A stretch of 64,000 nt of DNA from Maritimibacter sp. DP1N21-5 (lineage in GTDB: Bacteria > Pseudomonadota > Alphaproteobacteria > Rhodobacterales > Rhodobacteraceae), in contig NZ_JAHUZF010000007.1 of the NCBI RefSeq assembly GCF_019218295.1, positions 204,411-268,410 of the forward strand. The letters run 5' to 3'. The translations under genes were made by a program, and so were the position numbers. The stretch's first letter is position 1. Each line of letters opens with the position of its first letter. A model generated the notes under the pieces. That model was not told the DNA's origin. It did no database searches and saw nothing but the letters and a program-made list of their open reading frames with translations. Below, piece by piece: positions 26,410 to 37,495 of this stretch.

Positions 26410-27879
26410 TTACGCAGCGAGGTAGCGTTCCAGCACCTTGACGGTCCCTTCGCTCCAAAGAAGCCCGAGCCAGATCTCAAAAGCGGACGAGAACCTCGGA
26501 TCACGACCGACCGAGCCGTAGATCGTCGCCTGCTCGAGCCAGGCTGCGGGACGATCCTTCGCCTCGAGCGCCACGGCGACAAGCCGGTCCCAGTTGGGAT
26601 CGTTGGGTTCGATCCGGTTCCCCGCGTCGTCCATCCCGGCACAATAGCGACACCAGAGCGCCGATTCGAGCGCGAGCCCCTCGATCGACGCCCCTTTCGC
26701 GATGGCGTCGCGAATGACAGGAACGATGAACTTCGGTTGCCGGTTCGACCCATCAAGACACAGGCGCCGCACGGTGTCGCCGATCTTGGGATTGGAGAAC
26801 CGGCTCTCGATCAGGTCAAAATAGGCGCTGACGTCCGTTCCCGGAACGGGGGGCACCATCGGCACGATTTCGGTCTCTTCCAGTTTGCGCAGGAATGCGC
26901 GGATCAGCGGATGCGCCATCGCCTCATGCACGTAGTGAATGCCCATCAACCCGCCGGGATAGGCAATGGTCGCGTGGCCGCCATTGAGGATGCGGAGCTT
27001 CATCAGCTCGAAGGGCGCGACGTCGTCCACGAACTGCGCGCCGACCGTCTCGAAGGCGGGACGACCTTGGGGAAAGTCGTCTTCCAGCACCCATTGCGTA
27101 AAGCCTTCGCAGAACACCGGCCAGCCGTCCTCGACGCCAAACTCCTCCGCCGCGATCTGGCGTTCGCGATCCGTCGTTGCCGGAGTGATCCGGTCGACCA
27201 TGGCATTGGGAAAGGCGACGTTCCCCTCGATCCAGGCCGCGAAATCGGGGTCCGAGAGCCGCGCCAGCCCGACGAGCGTGTTCTTTGTCACCGCGCCATT
27301 GTGGGGAATGTTGTCACAGCACATCACGGTAAAGGGCGCCATCCCGGCGTCGCGCCGGGCGCGCAGGCCGGCGATCATCATGCCGAAAACGGTCCTGGGC
27401 GCAGAGGGCGCGGCGGCGTCCGCCTGGATGGCGGGATGCGTCGGATCGAACTGGTCCTGCGAATCGAGGAAGTATCCCCCTTCCGTGATCGTCAGGGACA
27501 CGATGCGAATGTCCGGCTGCGCCATGCGTTCGATGATGGCGGCCCCGTTTGCCGGTTCGATGAAGTCGATCATCGACCCGAGCACCCGCGCCTCGCTCCG
27601 GTCGGCCTCCTGTTCGACAAGCGTGGTCAGCCAGTCCTGAGCTTCCAGCACGGCGCGGCCCTTGGCTTCGCCGGCAAAGACACCGGCCCCGACGAGCGCC
27701 CAGTCGTGATCGCGGCCTTCGTTGAAGAGCCGATCAAGATACATTGCCTGATGCGCGCGGTGGAAGTTGCCGACACCGAAATGCAGGATGCCCGCCGACA
27801 GGTCTTCGCGTGCATAGGTGGGCACGGCGACTTTGTCCGACAGCGATTTCAGGTTGGTTAGAGACAGTTTCGGCGCCAT
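26410..27879 (-). CDS. mtlK: Mannitol 2-dehydrogenase family protein
   Basis: 489-residue long-chain polyol dehydrogenase that oxidises mannitol (or D-arabinitol/sorbitol) to the ketose with NAD. The N-terminal Rossmann segment is ILHFGVGNFHRAHQAMYLD; VTITEGGYF, CCDNIPHNG and the catalytic-lysine region KLRILNGGHATIAY are typical. It is the last gene of the polyol operon, 4 bp after smoS. Exact polyol preference is not readable. Confidence 0.9.
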   Translation of the reverse strand: MAPKLSLTNLKSLSDKVAVPTYAREDLSAGILHFGVGNFHRAHQAMYLDRLFNEGRDHDWALVGAGVFAGEAKGRAVLEAQDWLTTLVEQEADRSEARVLGSMIDFIEPANGAAIIERMAQPDIRIVSLTITEGGYFLDSQDQFDPTHPAIQADAAAPSAPRTVFGMMIAGLRARRDAGMAPFTVMCCDNIPHNGAVTKNTLVGLARLSDPDFAAWIEGNVAFPNAMVDRITPATTDRERQIAAEEFGVEDGWPVFCEGFTQWVLEDDFPQGRPAFETVGAQFVDDVAPFELMKLRILNGGHATIAYPGGLMGIHYVHEAMAHPLIRAFLRKLEETEIVPMVPPVPGTDVSAYFDLIESRFSNPKIGDTVRRLCLDGSNRQPKFIVPVIRDAIAKGASIEGLALESALWCRYCAGMDDAGNRIEPNDPNWDRLVAVALEAKDRPAAWLEQATIYGSVGRDPRFSSAFEIWLGLLWSEGTVKVLERYLAA

Positions 27880-27883
27880 GGTA

Positions 27884-28650
27884 TCAGCTCATCCAGTTGC
27901 CGCCGTCGACATTGTATGTCTGGGCGACGATGTAATTGGCCTCGTCCGTGGCGAGGAAGATCGCCATCCCGACAAGGTCCTCTGCGGTCCCCATCCGGCC
28001 ATAGGGCACGGCTGCGCCGACCTCCCGTTTCTTCTGGCCGAGGGGCTTGTTCTCGTATCTGGCGAAGAAGGCGTCGACACCGTCCCAATGCTCGCCATCC
28101 ACCACGCCGGGCGCGATGGCATTCACGTTGATCCCGTGCGCGATCAGGTTGAGGCCCGCGCTTTGGGTGAGCGAAATGACCGCCGCCTTCGACGCGCAAT
28201 AGACACCGACCAGCGCTTCGCCACGGCGTCCGGCCTGCGACGCCATGTTGATCATCTTGCCACCCGCGCCCCGGTCGATCATGTGCCGCGCGACCGCTTG
28301 CATGGTGAAGAGGACCCCGGCGACGTTGATCGCGAAAACCCGGTCGTAATCGGCGCGTTCGATCTCGGTGATCGGCGCGGCGGTGAAGATCGCGGCGTTG
28401 TTGACCAGAATGTCGATCCCGCCCAGTTGCGCCACGGCCTCGGCCACGCCCGCGTCGATGCTCGCCTGATCTGTCACGTCGAGCTTGACGGCGATCGCTC
28501 CCTCGATGTCGCTCGCGGCGTCCTGCGCCCGGCCCATGTCGATATCGGCAATCGCGACCCACGCGCCTTCGCTGGCATAGGCGCGGGCGAAGGCGAGCCC
28601 GATCCCGCGGGCGGCTCCTGTAATCAGCGCGCGTTTGCCGGCCAGCCGTG

Positions 28651-28654
<4 letters not shown>
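27884..28654 (-). CDS. smoS: Sorbitol dehydrogenase-type SDR (SmoS-like)
   Basis: 256-residue short-chain dehydrogenase: [19 protein letters not shown] cofactor motif, NNAAIFT, catalytic [20 protein letters not shown] (Ser-Tyr-Lys), and [13 protein letters not shown], a segment shared with Rhodobacter sorbitol dehydrogenase SmoS. It converts sorbitol to fructose. The start overlaps smoK by 4 bp. Confidence 0.87.
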
Positions 28655-29655
<1,001 letters not shown>

Positions 29656-29667
29656 GAGCGTGCTCCC

Positions 29668-30498
29668 TTATTTCACCGCGCCGAAGGTCAGGCCGCGGAC
29701 GAGTTGTTTCTGGCTGAACCAGCCCATGATGAGGATCGGCGCGATGGCCATGATCGAGGCGGCCGAGAGTTTTGCGTAGAACAGCCCCTCGGGCGACGAA
29801 TAGCTCGCAATGAAGGCGGTCAGCGGCGCGGCTTTCGCGGCGGTGAGCGTCAGGGTCCAGAACGCCTCGTTCCATGCGAGGATGATGTTGAGGAGCAGCG
29901 TCGACGCGATCCCCGGCACCGCCATGGGCAGGAGCACATAGATCACCTCGTTGCGCAAAGACGCCCCGTCCATCCGCGCCGCTTCCAGGATCTCGCCCGG
30001 AATTTCGCGGAAGTAGGTGTAGAGCATCCAGATGATGATCGGCAGGTTGATCATCATGAGGATGAAGACGAGCGCGACGCGCGTGTCGAGCAGCCCGAGG
30101 TTCTGACAGATCAGATAGATCGGAAGCAGCACACCCACGGGCGGCAGCATCTTGGTCGACAGCATCCACATCAGCACGTCCTTCGTGCGCTTGCCGGGGA
30201 CAAAAGCCATGGCCCAGGCGGAAGGGACCGCAATGAGGAGGCCGATGACCGTGGAGCCGACCGAGATCACGACCGAGTTCCAGAAGTGCCGGAAGTAGTT
30301 CGACCGCTCCTGCACCGTAGCATAACTCTCGAAGGTCCACCGGCTGGTCAGCACCTCGAACGGGCGCTTGATGGCGTCGCCTTCGGTGTGAAATGACAGG
30401 ATGAAGATCCAGAGGATCGGGAAGAAGATCAGCAGACCAACGATCCACGCGATGACGGTGTTGATCGCTTTCCGCTGGGTGGTGACTGCGCGGGCCAT
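29668..30498 (-). CDS. smoG: Polyol ABC transporter permease (SmoG-like)
   Basis: 276 residues, six predicted membrane helices, with the binding-protein-dependent permease EAA-type loop EAARMDGASLRNEVIYVLLP near residue 190. MalG-like second permease of a carbohydrate importer; pairs with the permease gene 12 bp upstream. Confidence 0.9.
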   Translation of the reverse strand: MARAVTTQRKAINTVIAWIVGLLIFFPILWIFILSFHTEGDAIKRPFEVLTSRWTFESYATVQERSNYFRHFWNSVVISVGSTVIGLLIAVPSAWAMAFVPGKRTKDVLMWMLSTKMLPPVGVLLPIYLICQNLGLLDTRVALVFILMMINLPIIIWMLYTYFREIPGEILEAARMDGASLRNEVIYVLLPMAVPGIASTLLLNIILAWNEAFWTLTLTAAKAAPLTAFIASYSSPEGLFYAKLSAASIMAIAPILIMGWFSQKQLVRGLTFGAVK

Positions 30499-30510
30499 GT
30501 GCTCCCCTCC

Positions 30511-31383
30511 TCAGGCGTCGAGGTTCTTGCCGATCATCCGCATGAGGAAGATCGCGACGATATTGGCGAGGATGATGGCGATGACGCCACCGGCGGACCC
30601 GGACCCGACATCGTAGGAAAGCAGGCTTTCCTTGTAGATCAGGTAGGTAAGGTTGGTGGATGCATTCCCCGGCCCGCCATTTGTGGTGACGAGGATTTCC
30701 GCGAAGACCGACAGCAGGAAGATCGTCTGGATCAGGATCACGACCGTGATCGCGCGTGAAAGATGCGGCAGCGTGATGTAGAAGAACCGGCTGAAGGCCC
30801 CTGCGCCGTCCATCTCGGCGGCCTCGAGCTGTTCGCTGTCCAGCGACTGGATCGCGGTCAGCAGGATCAGCGTCGCGAAGGGCAGCCATTGCCAGCTCAC
30901 GATCCCGATGATCGAGGCGAGCGGCGCCTGAGCCAGGAAATCGAAAGGCTGAAGCCCCACCGCCTTGGCCATAAAGGCGAAAAGCCCGTTGACCGGGTGC
31001 ATGAACATGTTCTTCCACACCAGCGCGGACACCGTCGGCATGACGAAGAAGGGCGCGATGACCAGCACCCGCACGATCCCCTGTCCCCACATGTCGAGGT
31101 TCAGAAGCAGCGCGAGAAGCACGCCGCCGATCACCGTGATGATCAACACGCCTCCCACGAGAAGCAGCGTGTTGATCAGCGAAGTGACGAAGGCCGGGTT
31201 CGTGATGAAAAACTCGTAGTTCTCGAGCCCCACGAAGGGGGTCGCCCCGGGCATCAGCAGATTGTATCGCAGAAGCGAGAAATAGATCGTGAGTCCGAGC
31301 GGGATCAGCATCCAGCCCAAGAGCAGGATCACCGATGGCGAAATCATCGCCCGTGCCGCTGTGCGTGAAGCCTTGGTCGCCAT
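30511..31383 (-). CDS. smoF: Polyol ABC transporter permease (SmoF-like)
   Basis: 290 residues with six helices and the EAA loop EAAEMDGAGAFSRFFYITLP. MalF-like first permease. It begins 114 bp after the binding-protein gene, beyond an intercistronic hairpin. Confidence 0.9.
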   Translation of the reverse strand: MATKASRTAARAMISPSVILLLGWMLIPLGLTIYFSLLRYNLLMPGATPFVGLENYEFFITNPAFVTSLINTLLLVGGVLIITVIGGVLLALLLNLDMWGQGIVRVLVIAPFFVMPTVSALVWKNMFMHPVNGLFAFMAKAVGLQPFDFLAQAPLASIIGIVSWQWLPFATLILLTAIQSLDSEQLEAAEMDGAGAFSRFFYITLPHLSRAITVVILIQTIFLLSVFAEILVTTNGGPGNASTNLTYLIYKESLLSYDVGSGSAGGVIAIILANIVAIFLMRMIGKNLDA

Positions 31384-31412
31384 GCCTAAGCCCTCTTTGC
31401 TAGGTATGAGGG

Positions 31413-31437
31413 GATCATCCGGTCGTCCCGGGTGATC
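31413..31437 (-). repeat. Intercistronic hairpin between smoE and smoF
   Basis: GATCATCCGG (31413-31422) and CCGGGTGATC (31428-31437) form a 10-bp stem with one G-U type pair and a 5-base loop. Such hairpins after binding-protein genes often let more binding protein than permease be made. Confidence 0.5.
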
Positions 31438-31497
31438 GCCACAGACCTCGAAGGGTGCCGGGGCCAGCCGAAGCCGACCCCGACCGGGAGGAAAACG

Positions 31498-32814
31498 TTA
31501 CTGGATGTAGCCCGCGCGCTTCATCTCGCGCTCAGTGAGTGTCTGCGCCTGCGCCAGCGCGTCTTCCGCGCTCATCTGACCGGCAAGCGCCGCCGAGAAC
31601 GCCTGACCGACAGCGGTGCCGATCGACTGGAACTCGGGGATCGCGACGAACTGAACGCCGGTATAGGGGACCGGGTCCACGGTCGGCTGCGTCGGGTTCG
31701 CCGCGTTGATCGACTCGAGCGTCATCTGCGCGAAGGGCGCCGCGTCCAGATACTCCTGGTTCTCATAGAGTGAGGTGCGGGTGCCCGGGGGCACGTTCGC
31801 CCAGCCTTCGTTCTCGGCCACGAGCGCGGTGTAGTCCTTGGAGGTCGCCCAGGCGATGAACTGCTTGGCGGCGTCCACGGCGTCCGAACCGGCCGGCACC
31901 GCAAGGTTCCATGCCCAGAGCCAGTTGCCGCGCGGGCCGAGGCCGTTGTCGGGGGCCAGCGCATAGCCAACGCTGTCGGCAACGGTCGAATCCTCAGGGT
32001 TAGACACGAATGATGCGGCGACGGTGGCGTCGATCCACATGCCGCACTTGCCTTGCTGGAACAGCGCGAGGTTCTCGTTGAAGCCGTTCGACGACGCGCC
32101 GGGCGGGCCGTATTCGTTCATCAGCGCAAGGTAATCGGTGAGGGTGGCTTTCCATGCGTCGGTGTTGAACTGCGGCTGCCAGTTCTCGTCGAACCAGCGC
32201 GCGCCATAGGAGTTGGCCATCGCCGAGAGGAAGGCCATGTTCTCGCCCCAGCCGGCCTTGCCGCGCAGGCAGATGCCGTAGACTTCGTTCTCTTTGTCGG
32301 TCATCGCCGCGGCGGCTTCCTTGATGAAGTCCCAGGTCGGCGCGTCGGGCATCTCGAGACCTGCGGCTTCCATCAGGTCGGTGCGATACATCACCATCGA
32401 CGATTCACCATAGAAGGGCGCGGCATAGAGCTCGCCGTCCACCGTCAGGCCGTCCCGGATCGCGGGGAGCAGGTCGTCCACGTCGTATTCGGCAGGCAGG
32501 TCATTGAGTGACACGAGCCAGCCCTGTTTGCCCCAGATCGGAGCCTCGTAGGTGCCGATCGTCATCACGTCGAACTGGCCGCCGTTGGTGGCGATGTCCT
32601 GCGTCACGCGCTGGCGCAGCTGGTTTTCTTCGAGCGTCACCCACTCGAGCGCGATGCCGGTTTCCTCGGTGAACGCACCGGCAAGCTCCTGCATGCGGAT
32701 CATGTCGCCGTTGTTCACGGTGGCGATGGTCAGCGTCGTGTCCTGCGCTTGTGCGGCAAAGGCCACGGCGGACAGCGCAGTAGCGCCCATGAGGGCGCGG
32801 AATGTAACGGTCAT
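31498..32814 (-). CDS. smoE: Polyol ABC transporter substrate-binding protein (SmoE-like)
   Basis: 438-residue exported extracellular sugar-binding protein (family 1). The signal peptide is MTVTFRALMGATALSAVAFA ending AQAQ; then TLTIATVNNGDMIRMQELAG and the mature domain with VSLNDLPAEYDVDDLLPAIR. It captures sorbitol/mannitol-type polyols in the periplasm. GGGAGG before the ATG at 32814 fixes the start. First gene of the smo operon. Confidence 0.9.
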   Translation of the reverse strand: MTVTFRALMGATALSAVAFAAQAQDTTLTIATVNNGDMIRMQELAGAFTEETGIALEWVTLEENQLRQRVTQDIATNGGQFDVMTIGTYEAPIWGKQGWLVSLNDLPAEYDVDDLLPAIRDGLTVDGELYAAPFYGESSMVMYRTDLMEAAGLEMPDAPTWDFIKEAAAAMTDKENEVYGICLRGKAGWGENMAFLSAMANSYGARWFDENWQPQFNTDAWKATLTDYLALMNEYGPPGASSNGFNENLALFQQGKCGMWIDATVAASFVSNPEDSTVADSVGYALAPDNGLGPRGNWLWAWNLAVPAGSDAVDAAKQFIAWATSKDYTALVAENEGWANVPPGTRTSLYENQEYLDAAPFAQMTLESINAANPTQPTVDPVPYTGVQFVAIPEFQSIGTAVGQAFSAALAGQMSAEDALAQAQTLTEREMKRAGYIQ

Positions 32815-32954
32815 GGTATCCTCCCAGTATATGAGCAATTGCTAGGCTCTCGAGCATTTATTCAATTTCAACCGAGACTCGTCAACGGTCAATCGTCGCC
32901 GCACAGCAGCGAAGTTCCGCAAGTCATTGATTTCTTTGCGCCGCTATCCGCGTG

Positions 32955-33911
32955 TTACGCCGTTAGCGCTAGCGCTGTGTCCTCGTCGGTGATCAGCCCG
33001 TTGATGAGACGCCCGAGCATGGCGCCGCGAATCGCTGCTACCTTGTCCGGCCCGTTGGCCGAGGCGATGACCGGCGCACGCGGCGCGATCTCGAGCGGGG
33101 CGGAGCTGACACGCTGATTGATTTCGTCATCCACAAGATGGCCCTCGGCATCGAAGACCCAGCCGACGATCTCGCCGACAGCGCCCTTTCCGACCAGACG
33201 TTCCTGATCCGCGCGGTCGATGAACCCGTCCAGGACGAGCGGCGCATCCCGGCTGATCGAGCCGACGCCCACGAACCGCACATTCGTGCGCGCCGCCAGA
33301 TCGCGCGCCGTGGCCAGCGTTTTCTGTCCCAGCACCGCCGCCAGTTCCCCGGGCGAGGCCGAGATCACCGGCATCGGCATGGGGAAGGTCGCCGCCGTCA
33401 CCTTGTCGGTGATCGTGAAGAGCACGTTGTAGTGCGCCGTCGATCCGTCCGGCGCGATGTTTCCGGTAAGCGACACCACCCTGTGCTGGTTGCAGTCGAT
33501 ATGGGGCAGATGCTCGATCGCCGCGCGCAGGGTCCGCCCAGTGCCCAGTCCGATGATCTGGGGCGCGGCTTCGTTCAGCCAACGCTCGATCCGGTCCCCG
33601 GTCGCATTGGCGACAGCGACGTTGCTTTCCGCCGGGGTGCCCATGGACGGCACCACGTCGACCATGTCGAGCCCGTAGCGCGCAGCCACATCCTGCGCCA
33701 GCGTCAGGCAGCGGGAAATCGGATGGTCGATGGATACCTTTACCAGTCCCGCGGCATGGGCTTGCGACACGAGCCGCTGCGCGGATTGCCGGGAAATCCC
33801 CATGATCTGGGCGATCTCGTCCTGCTTGCGCCCGCCGACATAGGCAAGCCAAGCCGCCCGCGCGGCATCGTCGAGTTTCCTGTCAATCGAGTTCATGGTC
33901 GTCCCAGCCAT
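32955..33911 (-). CDS. SorC/DeoR-type sugar-binding transcriptional regulator
   Basis: 318 residues. The N-terminal HTH is KQDEIAQIMGISRQSAQRLV; the rest is the SorC sugar-binding domain (IIGLGTGRTLRAAIEHLP, VGVGSISRDAPLVLDG). Probably senses a phosphorylated ketose and controls the smo operon. The start is either 33911 or 33896 (five codons shorter); neither has a strong ribosome site. Divergent from the LacI gene. Confidence 0.87.
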   Translation of the reverse strand: MAGTTMNSIDRKLDDAARAAWLAYVGGRKQDEIAQIMGISRQSAQRLVSQAHAAGLVKVSIDHPISRCLTLAQDVAARYGLDMVDVVPSMGTPAESNVAVANATGDRIERWLNEAAPQIIGLGTGRTLRAAIEHLPHIDCNQHRVVSLTGNIAPDGSTAHYNVLFTITDKVTAATFPMPMPVISASPGELAAVLGQKTLATARDLAARTNVRFVGVGSISRDAPLVLDGFIDRADQERLVGKGAVGEIVGWVFDAEGHLVDDEINQRVSSAPLEIAPRAPVIASANGPDKVAAIRGAMLGRLINGLITDEDTALALTA

Positions 33912-33972
33912 CAGGCAAGCCCCAAGGTCGCGGCAATTGTCCCACTTTGCAAGACGTACCGTAGCGGAAAAA

Positions 33973-33988
33973 TGATAGACGTCTATCA
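33973..33988. promoter_or_regulatory. Palindromic operator TGATAGACGTCTATCA
   Basis: A perfect 16-bp palindrome in the 129-bp divergent region between the SorC-type and LacI-type regulator genes. LacI- and SorC-family proteins both bind such sites, so either may autoregulate from here. Confidence 0.65.
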
Positions 33989-34040
33989 AAATGGATTGAC
34001 GGGCCGAGTCCGCCGCTCCATGGTCCCGCCAGGAGGAGCC

Positions 34041-35093
34041 ATGCCGACACGCCAGCCGACCCTGTCGGACGTCGCGAAACACGCGGGCGTCAGCTATGCG
34101 ACGGCGGATCGCGTGGTGAACCGGCGCGGCAACGTGGCGGCCAAATCCCTGACTCGGGTCGAGGCGGCCGTCGCGGCGCTGGGCTATGTCCGAAATGTCG
34201 CCGCCGCGAACCTGTCCCAAAGCCGGACCTACAGCTTCGTGTTGCTGCTTCCGGACGGGCCCAACGCCTTTTTCGCCAAGGTGCGTCGCCTGATCCAGGA
34301 GATGGTCCCGCGCCTGTCGCTCGACCGGGTGGAGCTGCGCGTGGTCGACATTCCCGCCTTCGACGAAGCGGCTCTCATGGCGCATCTGGCAGAATTAGAG
34401 ACTGATCCACCTGATGGTATCGCCCTTGTCGCCATCGACACGCCCGAGGTCGCCGACGCGATAGAGCGCCTGCGCGCGGCCGGCGCCCCGGTGTTGACCT
34501 TCGTCTCGGATCTGCCGGGGGCGGCGCGGGATGCTTATGTCGGGATCGACAATCTGATGGCCGGACGCACCGCCGCCCGCCTGATCCGCCTCGCCCATAT
34601 CCAGCGGGCCGGGCGCGTGCTTCCCATCCTCGGGGCGCGCAGTGCCCGCGACCATGCCGAACGACTCGCCGGCCTGATTCAGGGTCTGGCCGGCACGCGA
34701 ATGGTCGTCGCGCCGGTGATAGAGGGGCACGACCGAGCAGAACAGGTCGAAACCCAGCTGCGCGACCGGATGGCTCAGGACGCGGGCATCACGGCCATCT
34801 ATTCCATGGGGGCTGGCAACGCGGGGCTTATCCGGGCCATCGCCGAGCGCGCCGACCGCCCCATGGTGGTCCTGCACGAACTTGTCCCGCACAGTCACGC
34901 CGCGCTTCTGGACGACCTGATCGACGTCGTGATCGACCAGCGTCCCGAAGAGGAAATCCGGCAGGTCGTCGCCTGTCTGCGCGACCTTGCGGATCGGCAT
35001 CCCTATGTGGCCGAACCGGCCATCGTCCCCACCATCTACGTCAAAGACAACCTGCCGCCTGTGAGCGCGGCCAATGAAGGAGCCCCGACATGA
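34041..35093 (+). CDS. LacI-family transcriptional regulator
   Basis: 350 residues. HTH plus hinge [20 protein letters not shown] and [20 protein letters not shown], then a periplasmic-binding-type effector domain, with YIVGIDN-like [22 protein letters not shown] before ATG fixes the start. Its stop overlaps the xylA start by 4 bp, so regulator and enzyme form one operon; xylose/xylulose-type effectors are a reasonable guess. Confidence 0.9.
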   Translation: MPTRQPTLSDVAKHAGVSYATADRVVNRRGNVAAKSLTRVEAAVAALGYVRNVAAANLSQSRTYSFVLLLPDGPNAFFAKVRRLIQEMVPRLSLDRVELRVVDIPAFDEAALMAHLAELETDPPDGIALVAIDTPEVADAIERLRAAGAPVLTFVSDLPGAARDAYVGIDNLMAGRTAARLIRLAHIQRAGRVLPILGARSARDHAERLAGLIQGLAGTRMVVAPVIEGHDRAEQVETQLRDRMAQDAGITAIYSMGAGNAGLIRAIAERADRPMVVLHELVPHSHAALLDDLIDVVIDQRPEEEIRQVVACLRDLADRHPYVAEPAIVPTIYVKDNLPPVSAANEGAPT

Positions 35094-36385
35094 GCGGATT
35101 TTTCGACGGCATAGCGCCCTTGAGATTCGACCCTGATTCGACCGATCTTGCCTTTCGCCACTACGACCCCGACGAGATCGTCCTTGGCAAACGGATGGAG
35201 GAACACCTCCGTTTCGCAGTCGCCTATTGGCACAGCTTCGCATGGGAAGGCGGTGATCCCTTTGGCGGGCGCACATTCGACCGTCCGTGGTTCTCGGACT
35301 CGATGGAGGCAGCAAAAGCCAAGGCCGATGCCGCCTTCGAGCTGTTCGAGATCCTGAACGTCCCGTTCTTCTGCTGGCACGATGCCGACATTCGGCCCGA
35401 AGGCGATACCTTTGCCGAAAGCCGCAAGAACTTCGAGGCGATCATCGACCTCTTCGAGGAGAAGATGGCCACCTCGCGCACCAGGCTTCTCTGGGGCACC
35501 GCCAACATGTTCTCGCACCGCCGGTTCATGTCCGGCGCCTCGACCAACCCCGACCCGGACGTCTATGCGTGGTCGGCCGCGACCGTGAAGCTCTGCCTTG
35601 ACGCGACGCACCGTCTGGGGGGCGAGAACTATGTCCTCTGGGGCGGGCGCGAAGGCTATGAGACGCTGCTCAACACCGACATGGGTCAGGAACTCGACCA
35701 TATGGGACGCTTCCTGTCCATGGTCGTCGACTACAAGCATAAGATCGGCTTCAAGGGCCAGATCCTCGTCGAACCGAAACCGCAGGAGCCGTCCAAGCAC
35801 CAGTATGATTACGATGTCGCGACCGTTTACGGGTTCCTCAAACGCTTCGGGCTGGAAAACGACGTGAAGATGAACATCGAACAGGGGCACGCGATCCTTG
35901 CCGGGCACAGCTTCGAGCACGAACTGGCCCTCGCCCGCGAGCTTGGCATCCTCGGCTCCATCGACATGAACCGGAACGACTATCAGTCGGGCTGGGACAC
36001 GGATCAGTTTCCGAACAACGTGCCCGAGGTTGCGCTGGCCTACTACGAAATCCTGAAGGCCGGCGGCTTCACCCAAGGCGGAACCAATTTCGACGCCAAG
36101 ATCCGGCGCCAGTCGCTCGACCCGGTGGACCTTGTCGCGGCGCATGCCGGTGGCATGGACATCTGCGCACGAGGCCTGAAGGCGGCAGCGAAGATGCTGG
36201 AGGATGGCGTGCTCGAAGACATGCGGTCCGAGCGTTATGCCGGTTGGAAGACGCCGGAGGCGCAGGCGATGCTCACCGCCGACCTCGCGACCGTCGCGTC
36301 CCGGGTCGAGGGGGAGGGGATCAACCCGCAACCCCGTTCGGGCCGTCAGGAAATCCTCGAGAATATCGTGAACCGCTACGTGTGA
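35090..36385 (+). CDS. xylA: Xylose isomerase
   Basis: 431-residue class II D-xylose isomerase interconverting xylose and xylulose. Catalytic His/Asp are in [14 protein letters not shown]; metal ligands lie in [18 protein letters not shown] and [18 protein letters not shown], with [17 protein letters not shown]. Length is normal. Coupled to the LacI gene. No xylulokinase follows; the nearest FGGY kinase is at 10.4-11.9 kb. Confidence 0.95.
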   Translation: MSGFFDGIAPLRFDPDSTDLAFRHYDPDEIVLGKRMEEHLRFAVAYWHSFAWEGGDPFGGRTFDRPWFSDSMEAAKAKADAAFELFEILNVPFFCWHDADIRPEGDTFAESRKNFEAIIDLFEEKMATSRTRLLWGTANMFSHRRFMSGASTNPDPDVYAWSAATVKLCLDATHRLGGENYVLWGGREGYETLLNTDMGQELDHMGRFLSMVVDYKHKIGFKGQILVEPKPQEPSKHQYDYDVATVYGFLKRFGLENDVKMNIEQGHAILAGHSFEHELALARELGILGSIDMNRNDYQSGWDTDQFPNNVPEVALAYYEILKAGGFTQGGTNFDAKIRRQSLDPVDLVAAHAGGMDICARGLKAAAKMLEDGVLEDMRSERYAGWKTPEAQAMLTADLATVASRVEGEGINPQPRSGRQEILENIVNRYV

Positions 36386-36412
36386 TCGCAGGACGGCGCG
36401 ACCGAGGGGGAT

Positions 36413-37495
36413 TCACCTTCCCTCGGTCGCAGCAAAGAGATCGTCTTCGAGATACTGCAGGATGCAGGTCTTGCGCGCGACGCCCTCTTCCGGTGTCCGC
36501 CGTCCGCGCGATGGGTCCCGGATGCCATAAAGCCCGATCTCGGCCCAGCGAAGATACCCGGTCGGCGGCGCGACCTGACCTTGCATGTCCTCCGCCGCCT
36601 GCCGCATCTCCTGCGACAGACCCTCTGCCAGATCCGCGCATTCGGCCTGTCGCAACACCGCCAGCCGTTCGAGATCCGCTATGTCATAGGTGCCGTGGGT
36701 CGCGATGGCACAGGCAGTTTCTTGCAGGTTGCGAAGGTTCAGATCCGGCAACGGGGCTTCGGCCGCACGGTCGAGAAGGTCGATCTGCCGCTCGAGGTTC
36801 ATGATGGAAAGGCCGGTCACGGAACAGGGATTGCTGCTCAGGCTGGTCTGGAAGTCGGCGATCAATGCGTCATACTCAGCGCGCGGATCAGGCCCGTCGT
36901 TTGCGTCCGGCTCGGCCACCAGCCACCGCCCCATGGGTCGCACGAGGGGATCGACCCGAAGCCGCCCCGGCTGGATCTGAACGCGCGGCTCCCCGTTGTG
37001 TTCATAGGGCACCGCCGTCGAAATCTGGAAACTGAATCCCTGCGTCAGCTTCTTGTCCGCCGACTTCGAAAGCTCGGTTCTCAGCGTCTGGTCCAGCGAA
37101 AAGATCGTTCCGCCGATCAATCCGCCAATACCGCCAAACCCGAATGGCGGGTCATCACGCGCGACCCAGATGGCGCTGAACTCGCGCATGTCCACGATTT
37201 CAAGAACATCGCGACCGGCTTCCTTGGCGGGGCGCAGCCGCACCCCCAGACCCGGGATCACGACGCTGCCGTCCGTCAAGGGGATGGACTGGAAGTCACG
37301 AAGCACGTGTGCATCAGGGCGTGACGGTGTGGAGTAGCCCGACAACTTCTCCCATGCGGCAAGGCCAAATCCGAGGTTGCGGTCGATATCGGCTGGCGCG
37401 GCACGCGGCGGCATCGCGGGCGGAAGCTCGGTCTGTGCGGCGACCGGACCGGTCAGGGCGAACAGAACGGACAGGATCAGGGTCAACGCACGCAT
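36413..37495 (-). CDS. Exported protein of unknown function
   Basis: 360 residues. A clear signal peptide (RALTLILSVLFALTGPVAA, then Q) implies export. The mature part contains a Gly-rich segment PPFGFGGIGGLIGG (about residue 115) and several Cys residues. I do not recognise a family. The start overlaps the end of the upstream exported-protein gene by 13 bp, so the two are probably one transcription unit; convergent with xylA. Confidence 0.65.
   Translation of the reverse strand: MRALTLILSVLFALTGPVAAQTELPPAMPPRAAPADIDRNLGFGLAAWEKLSGYSTPSRPDAHVLRDFQSIPLTDGSVVIPGLGVRLRPAKEAGRDVLEIVDMREFSAIWVARDDPPFGFGGIGGLIGGTIFSLDQTLRTELSKSADKKLTQGFSFQISTAVPYEHNGEPRVQIQPGRLRVDPLVRPMGRWLVAEPDANDGPDPRAEYDALIADFQTSLSSNPCSVTGLSIMNLERQIDLLDRAAEAPLPDLNLRNLQETACAIATHGTYDIADLERLAVLRQAECADLAEGLSQEMRQAAEDMQGQVAPPTGYLRWAEIGLYGIRDPSRGRRTPEEGVARKTCILQYLEDDLFAATEGR

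Noticed and set aside
32965..32976. AGCGCTAGCGCT palindrome
   Set aside because: Falls in the last codons of the SorC-type regulator (Leu-Ala-Leu-Thr-Ala); explained by codon choice.
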